The notes: generated by a model from the letters alone, not told the origin. DNA of 64,000 bases from Flavobacteriales bacterium UBA952 (GCA_002293185.1 DBCS01000004.1:372001-436000), one strand, 5' to 3'; positions 54,532 to 63,508 are shown, numbered from the stretch's first letter. Made by a program: numbers and translations.

Positions 54532-55740
54532 TTACAGATTAAAGTGCTTCTGTGCTTCAATGGCAATGTACTCGCCGATTGCCAAAGCGGCAGTAGCTGC
54601 AGGCGAAGGTGCATTAAGTACATGAATGGAGTTGCCATGGTACTCGATACGGAAGTCGTCGCGGGTATCGCCATCTTCTGCCAAAAGCAATGCACGTACG
54701 CCAGAGCGTCCTGGATGGATATCTTCCATAGTCAAGGAAGGAATCATGCGCTGCAGGGTTTTTAAGAATAGCTTTTTTGAAAATGCGCGACGGTATTCAT
54801 TGATCCCAAATGACATATTGTTAAAAAAGAGTTTCCAGGTTCCTTTGTAGGTGAGCGCATCGTAGGTATCGCGTAGCGAGAAGTCGGTCTTGCCGTAGCC
54901 TTCGCGCTTGAAGGTAAAGACCGCATTTGGACCACATTCGATTTCGCCGTTGGTCATGCGGGTAAAGTGCACACCAAGGAATGGGAAGTCTGGATTTGGC
55001 ACCGGATAAATCAGATTTTTTACTTTGTGACGCGCCTCTGGGGTGAGTTCGTAGTAGTCTCCACGAAAACCAACCACCTGTTCTTTGAGCGATACGCCGT
55101 CTTTGCGCGCCAAGCGATCTGCCTGCAAACCCGCACAAAAAACAAGGTAGCGCGCTTCGAAATTACCTTTACTGGTAAAAATGGTGCTGACTAGATCGCC
55201 TTTTTCAATGCCTTGCACTTCGCAACCCAAATGCATGGCGCTTTGCGGGTTGGCGGCAAGTGCGAGTTCGGCCATTTTTTCGGTGGCTCCTCTAAAATCG
55301 ATAATACCGGTAACGGGCACCCATATGCCACCAATACTTTTGACGTGCGGTTCAATTTCGTTGACCTGTGCAGCCGTAATTTTTTCGATGCCTTCAATAC
55401 CGTTTTCTAGTCCGATATTGAAAATTTTATCCATGTTTGGTAACTCTGCTTCATCGGTTGCCACCACCACCTTACCGCAAACGTCGTGAGCGATATGGTA
55501 TTCTTTAGCAAACGCAACGATTTCTTTGCGCCCTTGTATACAATTGCGTGCTTTGAGAGATCCGGGTTTGTAGTATAATCCTGAATGGATGACCCCTGAG
55601 TTATTACCGGTCTGGTGATCGGCAAGAACTGCTTCTTTTTCGAAGAGCACGATACTGAGATCTGGGAACTTTTTTTGCAACTTATAAAAGGTGGCTGCGC
55701 CAACAATTCCTCCTCCAATCACAGCGATATCGTACTTCAT
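54532..55740 (-). CDS. lhgO: L-2-hydroxyglutarate oxidase
   Basis: About 402 residues from ATG 55740, chosen because MKYDIAVIGGGIVG is the FAD-binding start; the frame is open to 55758. DAO-family flavoenzyme: GGGIVGAATFYKL binds FAD, followed by NNSGVIHSGLYYKPGSLKARNC, IWVPVTGIIDF, VGFRGDYYEL and HPGRSGVRA. It oxidises L-2-hydroxyglutarate, a side product of malate dehydrogenase, to 2-oxoglutarate and feeds electrons to the respiratory chain. Diverges from mtaB. Confidence 0.93.
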   Translation of the reverse strand: MKYDIAVIGGGIVGAATFYKLQKKFPDLSIVLFEKEAVLADHQTGNNSGVIHSGLYYKPGSLKARNCIQGRKEIVAFAKEYHIAHDVCGKVVVATDEAELPNMDKIFNIGLENGIEGIEKITAAQVNEIEPHVKSIGGIWVPVTGIIDFRGATEKMAELALAANPQSAMHLGCEVQGIEKGDLVSTIFTSKGNFEARYLVFCAGLQADRLARKDGVSLKEQVVGFRGDYYELTPEARHKVKNLIYPVPNPDFPFLGVHFTRMTNGEIECGPNAVFTFKREGYGKTDFSLRDTYDALTYKGTWKLFFNNMSFGINEYRRAFSKKLFLKTLQRMIPSLTMEDIHPGRSGVRALLLAEDGDTRDDFRIEYHGNSIHVLNAPSPAATAALAIGEYIAIEAQKHFNL

Positions 55741-55755
55741 GACATTATTTTGATG

Positions 55756-55763
55756 CAAAGTTA
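55756..55763 (-). promoter_or_regulatory. -7 box TAACTTTG of lhgO
   Basis: Exact TAnnTTTG match followed by CATC on the minus strand, 15 bases before ATG 55740. It overlaps the -33 to -7 spacer of the opposing mtaB promoter. Confidence 0.55.
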
Positions 55764-55772
55764 AGGATTTTG

Positions 55773-55780
55773 TACTTTTG
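55773..55780 (+). promoter_or_regulatory. Promoter of mtaB
   Basis: -7 box TACTTTTG with a -33 TTTG at 55749-55752 (20-base spacer). The box ends five bases before ATG 55786, so transcription would begin at or beside the start codon. Confidence 0.65.
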
Positions 55781-55785
55781 CAGCG

Positions 55786-57093
55786 ATGAATCAGTTCGAA
55801 CGTGTCGCTTTTTATACACTGGGTTGTAAACTTAATTTTTCAGAGACCTCAACCATTGCGCGTCTTTTTGAAGATGGTGGCTTTGCAAAGGTCGAATTTG
55901 AAGACAATCCCGATATTTTTGTCATTAATACTTGTTCTGTAACAGAAAACGCCGACAAAAAATGCAAGCAACTCGTCAAACGCGCCAAAAAGATAGCTCC
56001 CGAATCTATGGTCATTATTTTGGGCTGTTATGCACAACTCAAACCTGAAGAAATTAGTCAAATACCAGGCGTTGACCTCGTCTTGGGCGCCAATGAAAAA
56101 TTCAATGTGCTCGCGCACCTCGAAAAGAAAAACGAGGTTCAAATCGTTCACCAAAACATCAAACACACCCATGACTTTATCCCGTCGCATTCTTTTGGAG
56201 ACCGCACCCGATCGTTTTTAAAGGTTCAAGACGGTTGCGATTACTTCTGTACATTTTGCACCATTCCGCTTGCACGAGGGAAAAGCCGAAATGCAAGCAT
56301 CGCCCAGACGCTGCTAGAAGCTCAAAAAATTGCAAAAACGGAAGTCAAAGAAGTCGTACTCACCGGAGTAAATATCGGCGATTTTGGTCAAGGTGGTGAG
56401 GAAAACTTTTATTCGCTCATCCAAGAACTCGATAAAGTGGAGGGCATAGCTCGTTTTAGGATATCATCTATAGAACCCAATTTGCTTTCCAATGAAATCA
56501 TCGCATTTTGCTTGGAAAAAGCACAGCGTTTTGCGCCACATTTTCATATTCCGCTGCAAAGTGGCGCTGACCAAATTCTCGAAAAAATGCGGCGCAAATA
56601 CCTCACTGGGCTGTATGTAGAACGCGTTCATCAGATCAAATCTATAAATCCAGATACGTGTATTGGGGTAGACGTCATTGTGGGCTTCCCAGGCGAAACC
56701 GACGACGATTTCTTGGCTACGGTCAATTTTCTCAAAGACCTCGATATTTCTTATTTGCACGTCTTTACCTACTCAGAGCGCGCCAATACAGGCGCTTCAA
56801 AGCTAGGTACAAAGGTACCCATGGACACCCGCCGCGAGCGCAGCAAGCTTCTACATTTACTTTCAGACCGTAAAAAGCTTGCATTCTATCAAACGCAAAT
56901 TGGTAAAAATAAAAACGTTTTATTCGAGCAGGAAGAAAACGAAGGCTTGCTCTATGGCTTCACAGAAAATTATGTAAAAGTCAAAACCGCTTTTGATGCG
57001 CGGCTCATCAATCAAATTGTCGGCGTCCAATTGACAGAAATTGACCGAGATGGCCTCATGAAATGTCACATTCTTACTAACTTTGCATCGTAA
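55786..57093 (+). CDS. mtaB: tRNA t6A37 methylthiotransferase MtaB
   Basis: 435 residues. A radical-SAM methylthiotransferase that converts t6A to ms2t6A at tRNA position 37. The N-terminal UPF0004 domain carries Cys14 (TLGCKLNFSET), Cys50 (INTCSVT) and Cys81 (LGCYAQ) for one iron-sulfur cluster. The radical-SAM cluster is Cys151, Cys155 and Cys158 in DGCDYFCTFCTIPLARG. HIPLQSGADQIL and GVDVIVGFPGETDDDF are further landmarks, and a TRAM-like tail ends the protein. The TLGCKLN start favours MtaB over MiaB. Confidence 0.94.
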   Translation: MNQFERVAFYTLGCKLNFSETSTIARLFEDGGFAKVEFEDNPDIFVINTCSVTENADKKCKQLVKRAKKIAPESMVIILGCYAQLKPEEISQIPGVDLVLGANEKFNVLAHLEKKNEVQIVHQNIKHTHDFIPSHSFGDRTRSFLKVQDGCDYFCTFCTIPLARGKSRNASIAQTLLEAQKIAKTEVKEVVLTGVNIGDFGQGGEENFYSLIQELDKVEGIARFRISSIEPNLLSNEIIAFCLEKAQRFAPHFHIPLQSGADQILEKMRRKYLTGLYVERVHQIKSINPDTCIGVDVIVGFPGETDDDFLATVNFLKDLDISYLHVFTYSERANTGASKLGTKVPMDTRRERSKLLHLLSDRKKLAFYQTQIGKNKNVLFEQEENEGLLYGFTENYVKVKTAFDARLINQIVGVQLTEIDRDGLMKCHILTNFAS

Positions 57094-57106
57094 TTAGGTC
57101 AAAGAC

Positions 57107-57538
57107 ATGAAAACAACATACATTACCCGTCGTGAAACCTTTAATGCTGCGCACAAATTATGGCGTCCAGAATGGTCCGATGAAAAAAACTGGGAGGTCT
57201 TCGGCAAATGCTCCAACCAAAATTGGCACGGTCATAATTTTGAGCTGTGGGTTACTGTTAAAGGCGTTCCAGATGCAAACACTGGCTTCATCATGAACCT
57301 CAAATTACTGAGCCAAATCATCAAAATACACATCATAGAAGCCCTAGATCATAAAAATCTTAATTTAGATGTCCCATTTTTGGCCGGCAAAATGGCCTCA
57401 ACAGAAATCATGGCAATCGCCATCTGGGATATCCTCGCTCCGCTTGTTCTTGAAAATGGTGGCGAACTCGCCAAAATCAAGCTCGTCGAAACCGAAAATA
57501 ATTTCGTGGAATACTACGGCGGAAAGGAACCTTTTTAA
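57107..57538 (+). CDS. queD: 6-carboxytetrahydropterin synthase / 6-pyruvoyl tetrahydropterin synthase family
   Basis: 143 residues. TFNAAHKLW and NWHGHNFEL give the three zinc-binding histidines, and the catalytic cysteine lies in GKCSNQNWHGH. The Asp/His relay is in ALDHKNLNLD and the pterin-anchoring Glu in VETENNFVEYY. It converts dihydroneopterin triphosphate, the product of FolE encoded by the next gene, toward the queuosine precursor. Activity as QueD rather than a pyruvoyl-type PTPS is inferred from size and context. Confidence 0.88.
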   Translation: MKTTYITRRETFNAAHKLWRPEWSDEKNWEVFGKCSNQNWHGHNFELWVTVKGVPDANTGFIMNLKLLSQIIKIHIIEALDHKNLNLDVPFLAGKMASTEIMAIAIWDILAPLVLENGGELAKIKLVETENNFVEYYGGKEPF

Positions 57539-57570
57539 GCCAAGCACGTTAGCTTATTAAAATCACACAC

Positions 57571-58137
57571 TTGGAAAATTCAAAATTGCAAGACCTTTAT
57601 GCAGCGATTCTTCATGAACTCGGTGAAAACCCAGCGCGTGAAGGCCTACTCAAGACACCAGAACGCGTGGCCAAAGCCATGAAATTCCTGACCAATGGTT
57701 ATGATCTGAATCCAGATGAAATCATCGAGTCAGCGATCTTCCACGAAGCTTATTCCGAAATGGTCATCGTCAAGGACATAGAGGTGTATTCGATGTGTGA
57801 ACACCACATGTTGCCCTTTTTTGGAAAAGCGCATGTTGCCTATATTCCCGAAGGGAAAATCGTAGGTCTGAGTAAAATTCCACGAATAGTGGACGCCTAT
57901 TCACGAAGGCTTCAGGTCCAAGAAAGACTCACCATTGAAATTCGCGATTGCATTCAACGCACCTTGGCTCCAAAAGGCGTAGCTGTTGTAGTTGAGTGCG
58001 CCCACATGTGCATGCAAATGCGCGGTGTACAAAAGCAAAACTCTGTTACAACTACAAGTGCTTTTACAGGACTTTTTATGACCAACGATGCCACGAGAAA
58101 AGAATTTATTAATTTAGTACAAGCAAAAATTCACTAA
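57571..58137 (+). CDS. folE: GTP cyclohydrolase I
   Basis: 188 residues with a TTG start (57571); no ATG precedes [11 protein letters not shown]. It makes dihydroneopterin triphosphate from GTP, the first step of folate and, through QueD, queuosine. Zinc ligands Cys76 and His79 are in [17 protein letters not shown] and Cys147 in [32 protein letters not shown] is the central family motif, in parts. Next to queD, so one substrate supply serves both pathways. Confidence 0.95.
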   Translation: MENSKLQDLYAAILHELGENPAREGLLKTPERVAKAMKFLTNGYDLNPDEIIESAIFHEAYSEMVIVKDIEVYSMCEHHMLPFFGKAHVAYIPEGKIVGLSKIPRIVDAYSRRLQVQERLTIEIRDCIQRTLAPKGVAVVVECAHMCMQMRGVQKQNSVTTTSAFTGLFMTNDATRKEFINLVQAKIH

Positions 58138-58139
58138 CA

Positions 58140-58856
58140 ATGGAAGAACTCAAATACCAAAATTCAGGCTCGCTTAGCCAAGACTACGCCCGCGACTTCA
58201 TTAAAAGCGTTTACAACTACATGTTTGCCGCCCTTACTATTTCGGGTGTCATCTCTTATATAATCGGTACCAATCCAGAAATTCTCGCAACTTTATTCCT
58301 GACGGCGAGCGGCGGAGTTTCTATGGTATTTTATGTTGTGTTGTTCTCCCCTATTTTGATTTCACTCGTGATGGCTGGTGGTTTCAATAAATTCTCTTTT
58401 GGAACCTTAATGGCGCTGTTTATATTGTATTCAGTACTCATGGGTATGAGTCTTTCAGTGCTCTTCATCGCTTATTCAATGGGCACTCTTGCCACTACTT
58501 TTATGCTTACAGCTGGTTCTTTTGGCTTCATGGCATTCTTAGGATACACCACAAAAACCGACCTCACTAAATTTGGAAGCTTGCTCTACATGCTACTGTT
58601 CGGCGTCATTATCTCGAGTGTTGTAAATATGTTCTTGGGCAGCAGTGGCTTTGACTATGTGATTTCATTGGTTTCTGTATTCATTTTTACAGGCCTTGTT
58701 GCCTACGAAATGCAAATGATCAAAAACATGGCGCACCAAGCACAGATGGATGGCACACTTCGTCAAAAATTAGCATTATTTGCAGGTTTTCAATTGTATT
58801 TAACTTTTGTAAATTTATTCTTGTCTTTATTGCGTCTTTTGGGCAACCGAGATTAA
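58140..58856 (+). CDS. Bax inhibitor-1/YccA family membrane protein
   Basis: 238 residues with seven hydrophobic segments. SQDYARDFIKSVYNYMFAALTISGVISY opens like the family, and the late FTGLVAYEMQMIKNMAHQ and GTLRQKLALFAGFQLYLTFVNLFLSLLRLLG match its C-terminal part. Bacterial members are pH-sensitive calcium-leak proteins or FtsH-interacting (YccA) proteins; which one applies cannot be read. It starts two bases after folE. Confidence 0.9.
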   Translation: MEELKYQNSGSLSQDYARDFIKSVYNYMFAALTISGVISYIIGTNPEILATLFLTASGGVSMVFYVVLFSPILISLVMAGGFNKFSFGTLMALFILYSVLMGMSLSVLFIAYSMGTLATTFMLTAGSFGFMAFLGYTTKTDLTKFGSLLYMLLFGVIISSVVNMFLGSSGFDYVISLVSVFIFTGLVAYEMQMIKNMAHQAQMDGTLRQKLALFAGFQLYLTFVNLFLSLLRLLGNRD

Positions 58857-58865
58857 AAGAATTGC

Positions 58866-58873
58866 TATTTTTG
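58866..58873 (+). promoter_or_regulatory. -7 box TATTTTTG of the small membrane ORF
   Basis: Exact TAnnTTTG match, 18 bases before ATG 58892, with a TTTG 24 bases upstream (58838-58841), a slightly long spacer. It supports independent expression of the 32-residue ORF. Confidence 0.5.
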
Positions 58874-58891
58874 GAGTCAAATCAAAACACT

Positions 58892-58990
58892 ATGTCAGAT
58901 AATTTCTTCGAAAGTTCAACAGCAGCAATTGGAACCATCATTACCGTGGCTTTGCTGAGTATCGTTGTTGCTATTCTCATCTGGGGTTAA
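58892..58990 (+). CDS. 32-residue single-pass membrane peptide
   Basis: ATG 58892 to TAA 58990. The peptide is a charged/polar head (MSDNFFESSTA) followed by one strong transmembrane helix (IGTIITVALLSIVVAILIWG) ending almost at the stop. It has its own exact -7 box 18 bases upstream, and its codon composition matches the neighbours. It fills the gap between the Bax-inhibitor-like gene and the GH3 gene, so without it the 150-base gap would be empty. No family is recognised. Small membrane peptides of this size commonly modulate larger membrane proteins; that is inference only. Confidence 0.6.
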   Translation: MSDNFFESSTAAIGTIITVALLSIVVAILIWG

Positions 58991-59008
58991 GTAAAGTCAA
59001 AAAGATCT

Positions 59009-60517
59009 ATGCCGTTTAACACCTTATTTTCTTGGTGGATTGGTCGGCGTATGGATCGTATCCAAGACTACCGAAATCAAGCCCTCGCCAATCAGGCACG
59101 TACCTTAGACTTTCTATTACTGGAGGGTTCTCAGACACATTACGGCAAAAACTACGCTTTTGCCAGCATCAAAAACTACCAAGAATTCAAATCGAAGGTG
59201 CCATTGGCCGATTACGGCGTCCTTAAACCCTTTATAGACCGAGCCATAGAAGGAGAAAACGACTTGCTTTGGCCGGGGGCAACCAAATGGTTTGCTAAAT
59301 CCTCTGGCACAACCGCTGACCGAATTAAAATTCTACCCATCACAGAAAGTTCTCTTCTGGAGAATCACTACGCTGGCGGCAAAGATTTATTAGCGCAATA
59401 TTACCACAACTTTGAAGGCCGTAAACTGTATAATGCCAAGCACCTCATTGTAGGCGGCACGGGTAAGATCGAACAACAAAGCCATGGCGTATTTATCGGT
59501 GATCTATCTGCAATTATTATCAATAATCTGCCGATATGGACAGAACTTCGGCGGACGCCAAAAAAAGAAATTGCACTCTTGGAAAATTGGGAAGAAAAGC
59601 TCGACCGCATGGCCGAATCGGTCATTGATGAGAATATCTGTATTATAGCAGGAGTGCCCAGCTGGACCCTCTTGCTCTTACAAAAAGTTTTAGAGAAAAG
59701 TAAAAAGCAAAGCATCTTAGACGTTTGGCCAAATCTAGAACTCTACATTCATGGCGGCATGTCCTTTGCGCCTTATCAGCACGCGTTTGACACCATCATT
59801 GGAAAGCCAGACATGAATTATGTAGAAAACTACAATGCCTCTGAGGGGTACTTTGGTCTTCAAGACCAAACCGATAGTAAGGATCTATTGCTACTGACCA
59901 ACTCAGAAGTTTATTATGAATTCATCCCGATGGATAATTTTTATGGTCTGGAATCAAAAGAGGTGCTGTCTTTGGAAGAAGTCCAGACCGATACCGACTA
60001 CGCATTGGTGATATCCACATCAGCAGGGCTCTGGCGTTACATCATTGGCGATACCATACGTTTTGCACAAACCCAACCCTATCGTTTTGTGGTCAGCGGC
60101 AGAACAGCCCATTTTATCAATGCTTTTGGCGAAAAACTCATTATTGAACATGCAGATTGCGCCCTAAGCAAAAGCTGTCAAATTCATGGCCTACAAATCA
60201 GAGACTATACCGCAGCTCCAGATTTTTCGGGTGCAAATGAAGTTGGCGCTCACCATTGGTTGATCGAATTTGAAAAAGAACCTTCTGATCTTTCAGCATT
60301 CTGCCATACCCTAGATAACGAACTCAAAGAAATCAATGCAGACTACGATGCCAAGCGCAAAGGCAATATCAATATTGGAGCGCCAATTGTATCCATTGTA
60401 GCAAGCGGAACTTTTCACCGCTGGCTCAAGCAGAAAGGCAAGCTAGGGGGGCAACACAAAGTGCCGCGCCTACAAAACACACCTCACTTACTTAAAGAAA
60501 TATGGGGATGTCAATAA
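59009..60517 (+). CDS. GH3 auxin-responsive-promoter family acyl-acid-amido synthetase-like protein
   Basis: 502 residues. An ANL-superfamily adenylating fold: FAKSSGTTADRIKILPIT (ATP P-loop), YNASEGYFGLQ, and LWRYIIGDTIRF; then FGEKLIIEHADCAL and a C-terminal KGKLGGQHKVPRL. Plant GH3 enzymes couple amino acids to jasmonate or indole-acetate. In Bacteroidota this gene is common and its substrates are unknown. It shares its final bases with the next gene's start, which lies inside it. Confidence 0.9.
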   Translation: MPFNTLFSWWIGRRMDRIQDYRNQALANQARTLDFLLLEGSQTHYGKNYAFASIKNYQEFKSKVPLADYGVLKPFIDRAIEGENDLLWPGATKWFAKSSGTTADRIKILPITESSLLENHYAGGKDLLAQYYHNFEGRKLYNAKHLIVGGTGKIEQQSHGVFIGDLSAIIINNLPIWTELRRTPKKEIALLENWEEKLDRMAESVIDENICIIAGVPSWTLLLLQKVLEKSKKQSILDVWPNLELYIHGGMSFAPYQHAFDTIIGKPDMNYVENYNASEGYFGLQDQTDSKDLLLLTNSEVYYEFIPMDNFYGLESKEVLSLEEVQTDTDYALVISTSAGLWRYIIGDTIRFAQTQPYRFVVSGRTAHFINAFGEKLIIEHADCALSKSCQIHGLQIRDYTAAPDFSGANEVGAHHWLIEFEKEPSDLSAFCHTLDNELKEINADYDAKRKGNINIGAPIVSIVASGTFHRWLKQKGKLGGQHKVPRLQNTPHLLKEIWGCQ

Positions 60518-61311
60518 AATACCAACTGCTCACTATCGGACTACTCGCCTGCAACATTGCGCGCACCCAAACTTGGGTATTGGAAAAAGAACTGACCCTA
60601 AAAGACAGCAGCTACCATTGGACCAGCGATGAATGGGGCCAGCTTTACCAATGGAAAGAGAATAGCATTTGGCTTCAGCAAAACCAAAATAACTTACCCT
60701 TCCAAGAAACGTATAAAGATTTTGGAGAAATTACTGCTGTACAGCCTATTAATGGCTTGCGCTCCGTTATTTACAGTGAAAATCAACAATTATTTGGGAT
60801 CATAGATAACACCCTTCAATTGAAAGAGGGGAATGTGGCCTTTTACGACCTAAATTTTTCCAATATTACAAAAATTACCACCTGCGCAAGACCAGATTTT
60901 ATTTGGCTTTTTGATCAATACCGAGAAAGACTCATCTTGTTAAATACGCGAACGCTACAAACCCAACAGATTGTTGATAATTGTTTTGACGGCATTAAAG
61001 ACGCCCAAATCACGCATTTTTTTGAAAACGCAGAAAGTCTCATTTGCCTACTCAACGACGGTCGTTATTTTGAGTTTGATCGAAACCTCACCTTGATCAA
61101 TCAAATGGTCCTTACGCCAAACATGAACGTTTTTGGATTTAGAAATGCCCTTTGGAAACAAGAACAACTACAAATCGAACAATTCGGACCGTCCTCGTCT
61201 TCCAAACCAATTGAACTCCCTGTATTTACTTACAAACAACTGCAAGTACTTCAAGACCGCTTTTATTTTCAACAAGGCGAAAAAATCAAGGTGTTTCGCT
61301 TGATTTTCTAG
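60502..61311 (+). CDS. Uncharacterised exported protein, propeller-like
   Basis: 269 residues (a second ATG is at 60508). A short hydrophobic leader (IKYQLLTIGLLACNIARTQ) may be a signal peptide. The body has repeated W/F-rich beta-strand units (TSDEWGQLYQWKENSIWLQQ, in parts; LRSVIYSENQQLFGIID; DFIWLFDQYRERLILLNT; ESLICLLNDGRYFEFD) suggestive of a degenerate beta-propeller. It recalls the protein at 15109-15978 in size and style, but I cannot show homology. The start lies within the GH3 gene, 16 bases before its stop. Confidence 0.6.
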   Translation: MGMSIKYQLLTIGLLACNIARTQTWVLEKELTLKDSSYHWTSDEWGQLYQWKENSIWLQQNQNNLPFQETYKDFGEITAVQPINGLRSVIYSENQQLFGIIDNTLQLKEGNVAFYDLNFSNITKITTCARPDFIWLFDQYRERLILLNTRTLQTQQIVDNCFDGIKDAQITHFFENAESLICLLNDGRYFEFDRNLTLINQMVLTPNMNVFGFRNALWKQEQLQIEQFGPSSSSKPIELPVFTYKQLQVLQDRFYFQQGEKIKVFRLIF

Positions 61312-61344
61312 TGTTTATCTTTTGACGTTTCAGTCTAATTGTCG

Positions 61345-61352
61345 TACTTTAG
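61345..61352 (+). promoter_or_regulatory. Promoter of the deoxynucleoside kinase gene
   Basis: -7 box TACTTTAG, one mismatch from consensus, with -33 TTTG at 61321-61324 (20-base spacer). It lies 19 bases before ATG 61372. Confidence 0.5.
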
Positions 61353-61371
61353 CTCTCTAAAATTGAAGTTT

Positions 61372-61986
61372 ATGCACGTCGCCATCGCCGGAAATATTGG
61401 CTCAGGAAAAACCACCTTAACCAACTTGCTCTCCAAACATTACAACTGGGACACCCATTTCGAAGACGTGGATCAAAACCCTTACTTGAATGATTTCTAC
61501 CACGACATGCAGCGTTGGTCTTTCAATTTACAAATCTATTACCTCAATAGCCGCTTTACGCAAATTCAAGAAATCAAAGAATCTACCCATACGGTTATTC
61601 AAGACCGCACCATTTATGAAGACGCCTTTATCTTTGCGCCGAACCTTCACTCTATGGGCCTCATGACTACCCGAGACTTCGAAAACTATTTTTCGTTGTT
61701 TAATCTGATGGATTCCTTTGTCTCTGCTCCCGACCTCCTCATTTACTTGCGTGCTAGCGTTCCTACGCTCGTTTCTCAAATTCAACAACGCGGTCGTGAC
61801 TACGAAGAAAGCATACGCCTAGACTATCTCAAGCGCCTTAATGAGCGCTATGAAGCCTGGATTTCTACCTACGATAAGGGTAAAGTGCTCATTATCGATG
61901 TCGACAACAACCGCTTTCCAGAAAACCAAGAAGACCTAGGTAAAATCATTACGTCGATAGATGCTGAAATCAACGGTTTATTTTAA
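61372..61986 (+). CDS. Deoxynucleoside kinase
   Basis: 204 residues from ATG 61372; an in-frame TTG at 61339 would start upstream of the -7 box. P-loop AGNIGSGKTTL, the base-pairing and Glu region FEDVDQNPYLNDFY, the ERS/DR-like catalytic motif VIQDRTIYEDAFIF, and the lid region QQRGRDYEESIRLDYL. It phosphorylates deoxynucleosides in salvage; the specificity is likely deoxyadenosine/deoxyguanosine or broad, which is not determined. Three bases separate it from hldD. Confidence 0.93.
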   Translation: MHVAIAGNIGSGKTTLTNLLSKHYNWDTHFEDVDQNPYLNDFYHDMQRWSFNLQIYYLNSRFTQIQEIKESTHTVIQDRTIYEDAFIFAPNLHSMGLMTTRDFENYFSLFNLMDSFVSAPDLLIYLRASVPTLVSQIQQRGRDYEESIRLDYLKRLNERYEAWISTYDKGKVLIIDVDNNRFPENQEDLGKIITSIDAEINGLF

Positions 61987-61989
61987 GCC

Positions 61990-62958
61990 ATGATAGTCAT
62001 TACTGGTGCCGCTGGTTTTATCGCTAGCTACTTAGCAGAAGTACTCAATCAGCAAGGACGCTCCGATCTCATTTTAGTAGATGACTTCACAACAAATGCC
62101 AAAAGAAGCAACTGGGTAAACCTACGCTTTGAGCAGTGCCTTGACCGCGAAGCTTTTTTGCCTTGGTTTGAGGAAAACAGTAAATTTATTGATTTGGTTT
62201 TTCATCTCGGTGCACGCACAGACACCACCGAAAAAAGCCAAGAAATCTTAGATCATCTCAACCTAAATTACAGTAAAGCCATTTGGAAGATTTGTTCAAA
62301 GGCGCAGATTCCTTTGGTCTATGCAAGCAGCGCAGCTACCTACGGCCTTGGTGAATTCGGTTATAAAGACGAGCACCACTTGAGTACGCAACTGCAACCA
62401 CTCAATTTGTATGGTAAATCAAAAAATGATTTTGATATTTGGGTACTGCAACAAAGCAACACTCCACCCCATTGGTATGGGCTCAAATTTTTTAACGTCT
62501 ACGGGCCAAAAGAGTACCACAAAGGACGAATGGCGAGTGTGGTCTTACACACCTTCAACCAAATACAAGAAAAGGGGCAAATGCAACTCTTTCGATCGCA
62601 CAACCCCCAATACAAAGACGGCGAACAACTCCGCGATTTCATTTATGTCAAAGACGTGGCTAAAGTTTGTTTGTTCCTACAAGACCACCAACCTGAAAGT
62701 GGCCTTTACAATTTAGGCTCTGGCAAAGCCCGCTCGTTCTACGACCTCGCACGCCTTACTTTTGAAGCACTAGGGCTTCAAACCAACATCACCTTCATAG
62801 ATACCCCTATCGACATCCGAGACAAATACCAGTATTTTACGGAGGCCTACATGACCAAACTATTGGAAGCAGGCTACACCGGAGGTTTTCATACCTTAGA
62901 AGAGGGCGTAGGTAATTATGTGAAGGAACACCTCGTTAAAGAACGCGCTCAAAAATAA
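61990..62958 (+). CDS. hldD: ADP-L-glycero-D-manno-heptose 6-epimerase
   Basis: 322 residues. The start MIVITGAAGFIASYLAEVL is the NAD(P)-binding Rossmann motif. HLGARTDTTE, YASSAATYG, LYGKSKNDFD (catalytic Tyr and Lys), FFNVYGPKEYHKGRMASVV, DGEQLRDFIYVKDV and IDIRDKYQYFTEAYM are all HldD-specific. It makes the heptose donor of the LPS inner core, so the organism has heptose-bearing LPS. A strong terminator follows. Confidence 0.94.
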   Translation: MIVITGAAGFIASYLAEVLNQQGRSDLILVDDFTTNAKRSNWVNLRFEQCLDREAFLPWFEENSKFIDLVFHLGARTDTTEKSQEILDHLNLNYSKAIWKICSKAQIPLVYASSAATYGLGEFGYKDEHHLSTQLQPLNLYGKSKNDFDIWVLQQSNTPPHWYGLKFFNVYGPKEYHKGRMASVVLHTFNQIQEKGQMQLFRSHNPQYKDGEQLRDFIYVKDVAKVCLFLQDHQPESGLYNLGSGKARSFYDLARLTFEALGLQTNITFIDTPIDIRDKYQYFTEAYMTKLLEAGYTGGFHTLEEGVGNYVKEHLVKERAQK

Positions 62959-62980
62959 AAACCTCAAAGAGTTATAAATA

Positions 62981-63010
62981 AAAAAAGCCCCGCAAATTGC
63001 GGGGCTTTTT
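62981..63010. terminator. Bidirectional terminator between hldD and rplI
   Basis: AAAAAAGCCCCGC, loop AAATT, GCGGGGCTTTTT. The stem is perfect and GC-rich with A and T runs on both sides, placed between convergent genes. Confidence 0.92.
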
Positions 63011-63031
63011 GATTGCTTTAGGATTGGTAGC

Positions 63032-63478
63032 TTATTCGCTAACTACTTCGATTTTGAAAGTTTGCTTTACACCTTTGTAAAGGTTGGCTTCAGCTTCGAA
63101 AGTACCGAGGTCGCGGATCGGTTCTTCTTTGATTTTCAAAGATTTACGATCGATATCGAAACCTGCCTCGCGAAGTGCTTCTGCAATTTGAACGGTGTTG
63201 ACAGATCCGAAGATTTTGCCGTTTTCACCAGCTTTGGTTGCGATGCTCAAAGTGACGTCTGCAAGTTTGGCTGCAATTGCTTGCGCTTCGCCTAACATTT
63301 TCGATTCTTTGTGCGATTTTTGACGCATGATTTCTTCGTGTGCTTTTTTGGCACTTGCGGTAGCTAAAACAGCATACCCTTGTGGGATAAGGAAGTTGCG
63401 TCCGTATCCTGGCTTAACAGTTACTACCTCATTGGCGTAACCAAGTTTATCTACATTTTTCTTAAGAATGACTTCCAT
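63032..63478 (-). CDS. rplI: 50S ribosomal protein L9
   Basis: 148 residues. The N-terminal L9 domain (MEVILKKNVDKLGYANEVVTVKPGYGRNFLIPQGYAV, in parts) binds 23S rRNA. A long connecting helix leads to the C-terminal domain (GENGKIFGSVNTVQIAEAL). Last gene of the rpsF-rpsR-rplI operon, ended by the shared terminator. Confidence 0.98.
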   Translation of the reverse strand: MEVILKKNVDKLGYANEVVTVKPGYGRNFLIPQGYAVLATASAKKAHEEIMRQKSHKESKMLGEAQAIAAKLADVTLSIATKAGENGKIFGSVNTVQIAEALREAGFDIDRKSLKIKEEPIRDLGTFEAEANLYKGVKQTFKIEVVSE

Positions 63479-63508
63479 GATTTCTCAGTTATATCGTTCA
63501 ACAATGAC

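Noticed and set aside
54495..54605. Direct repeat GCGGCAGTAG at the 3' ends of the 207-residue gene and lhgO
   Set aside because: Both copies are inside unrelated coding sequence on opposite strands, and ten bases is too short to suggest recombination.
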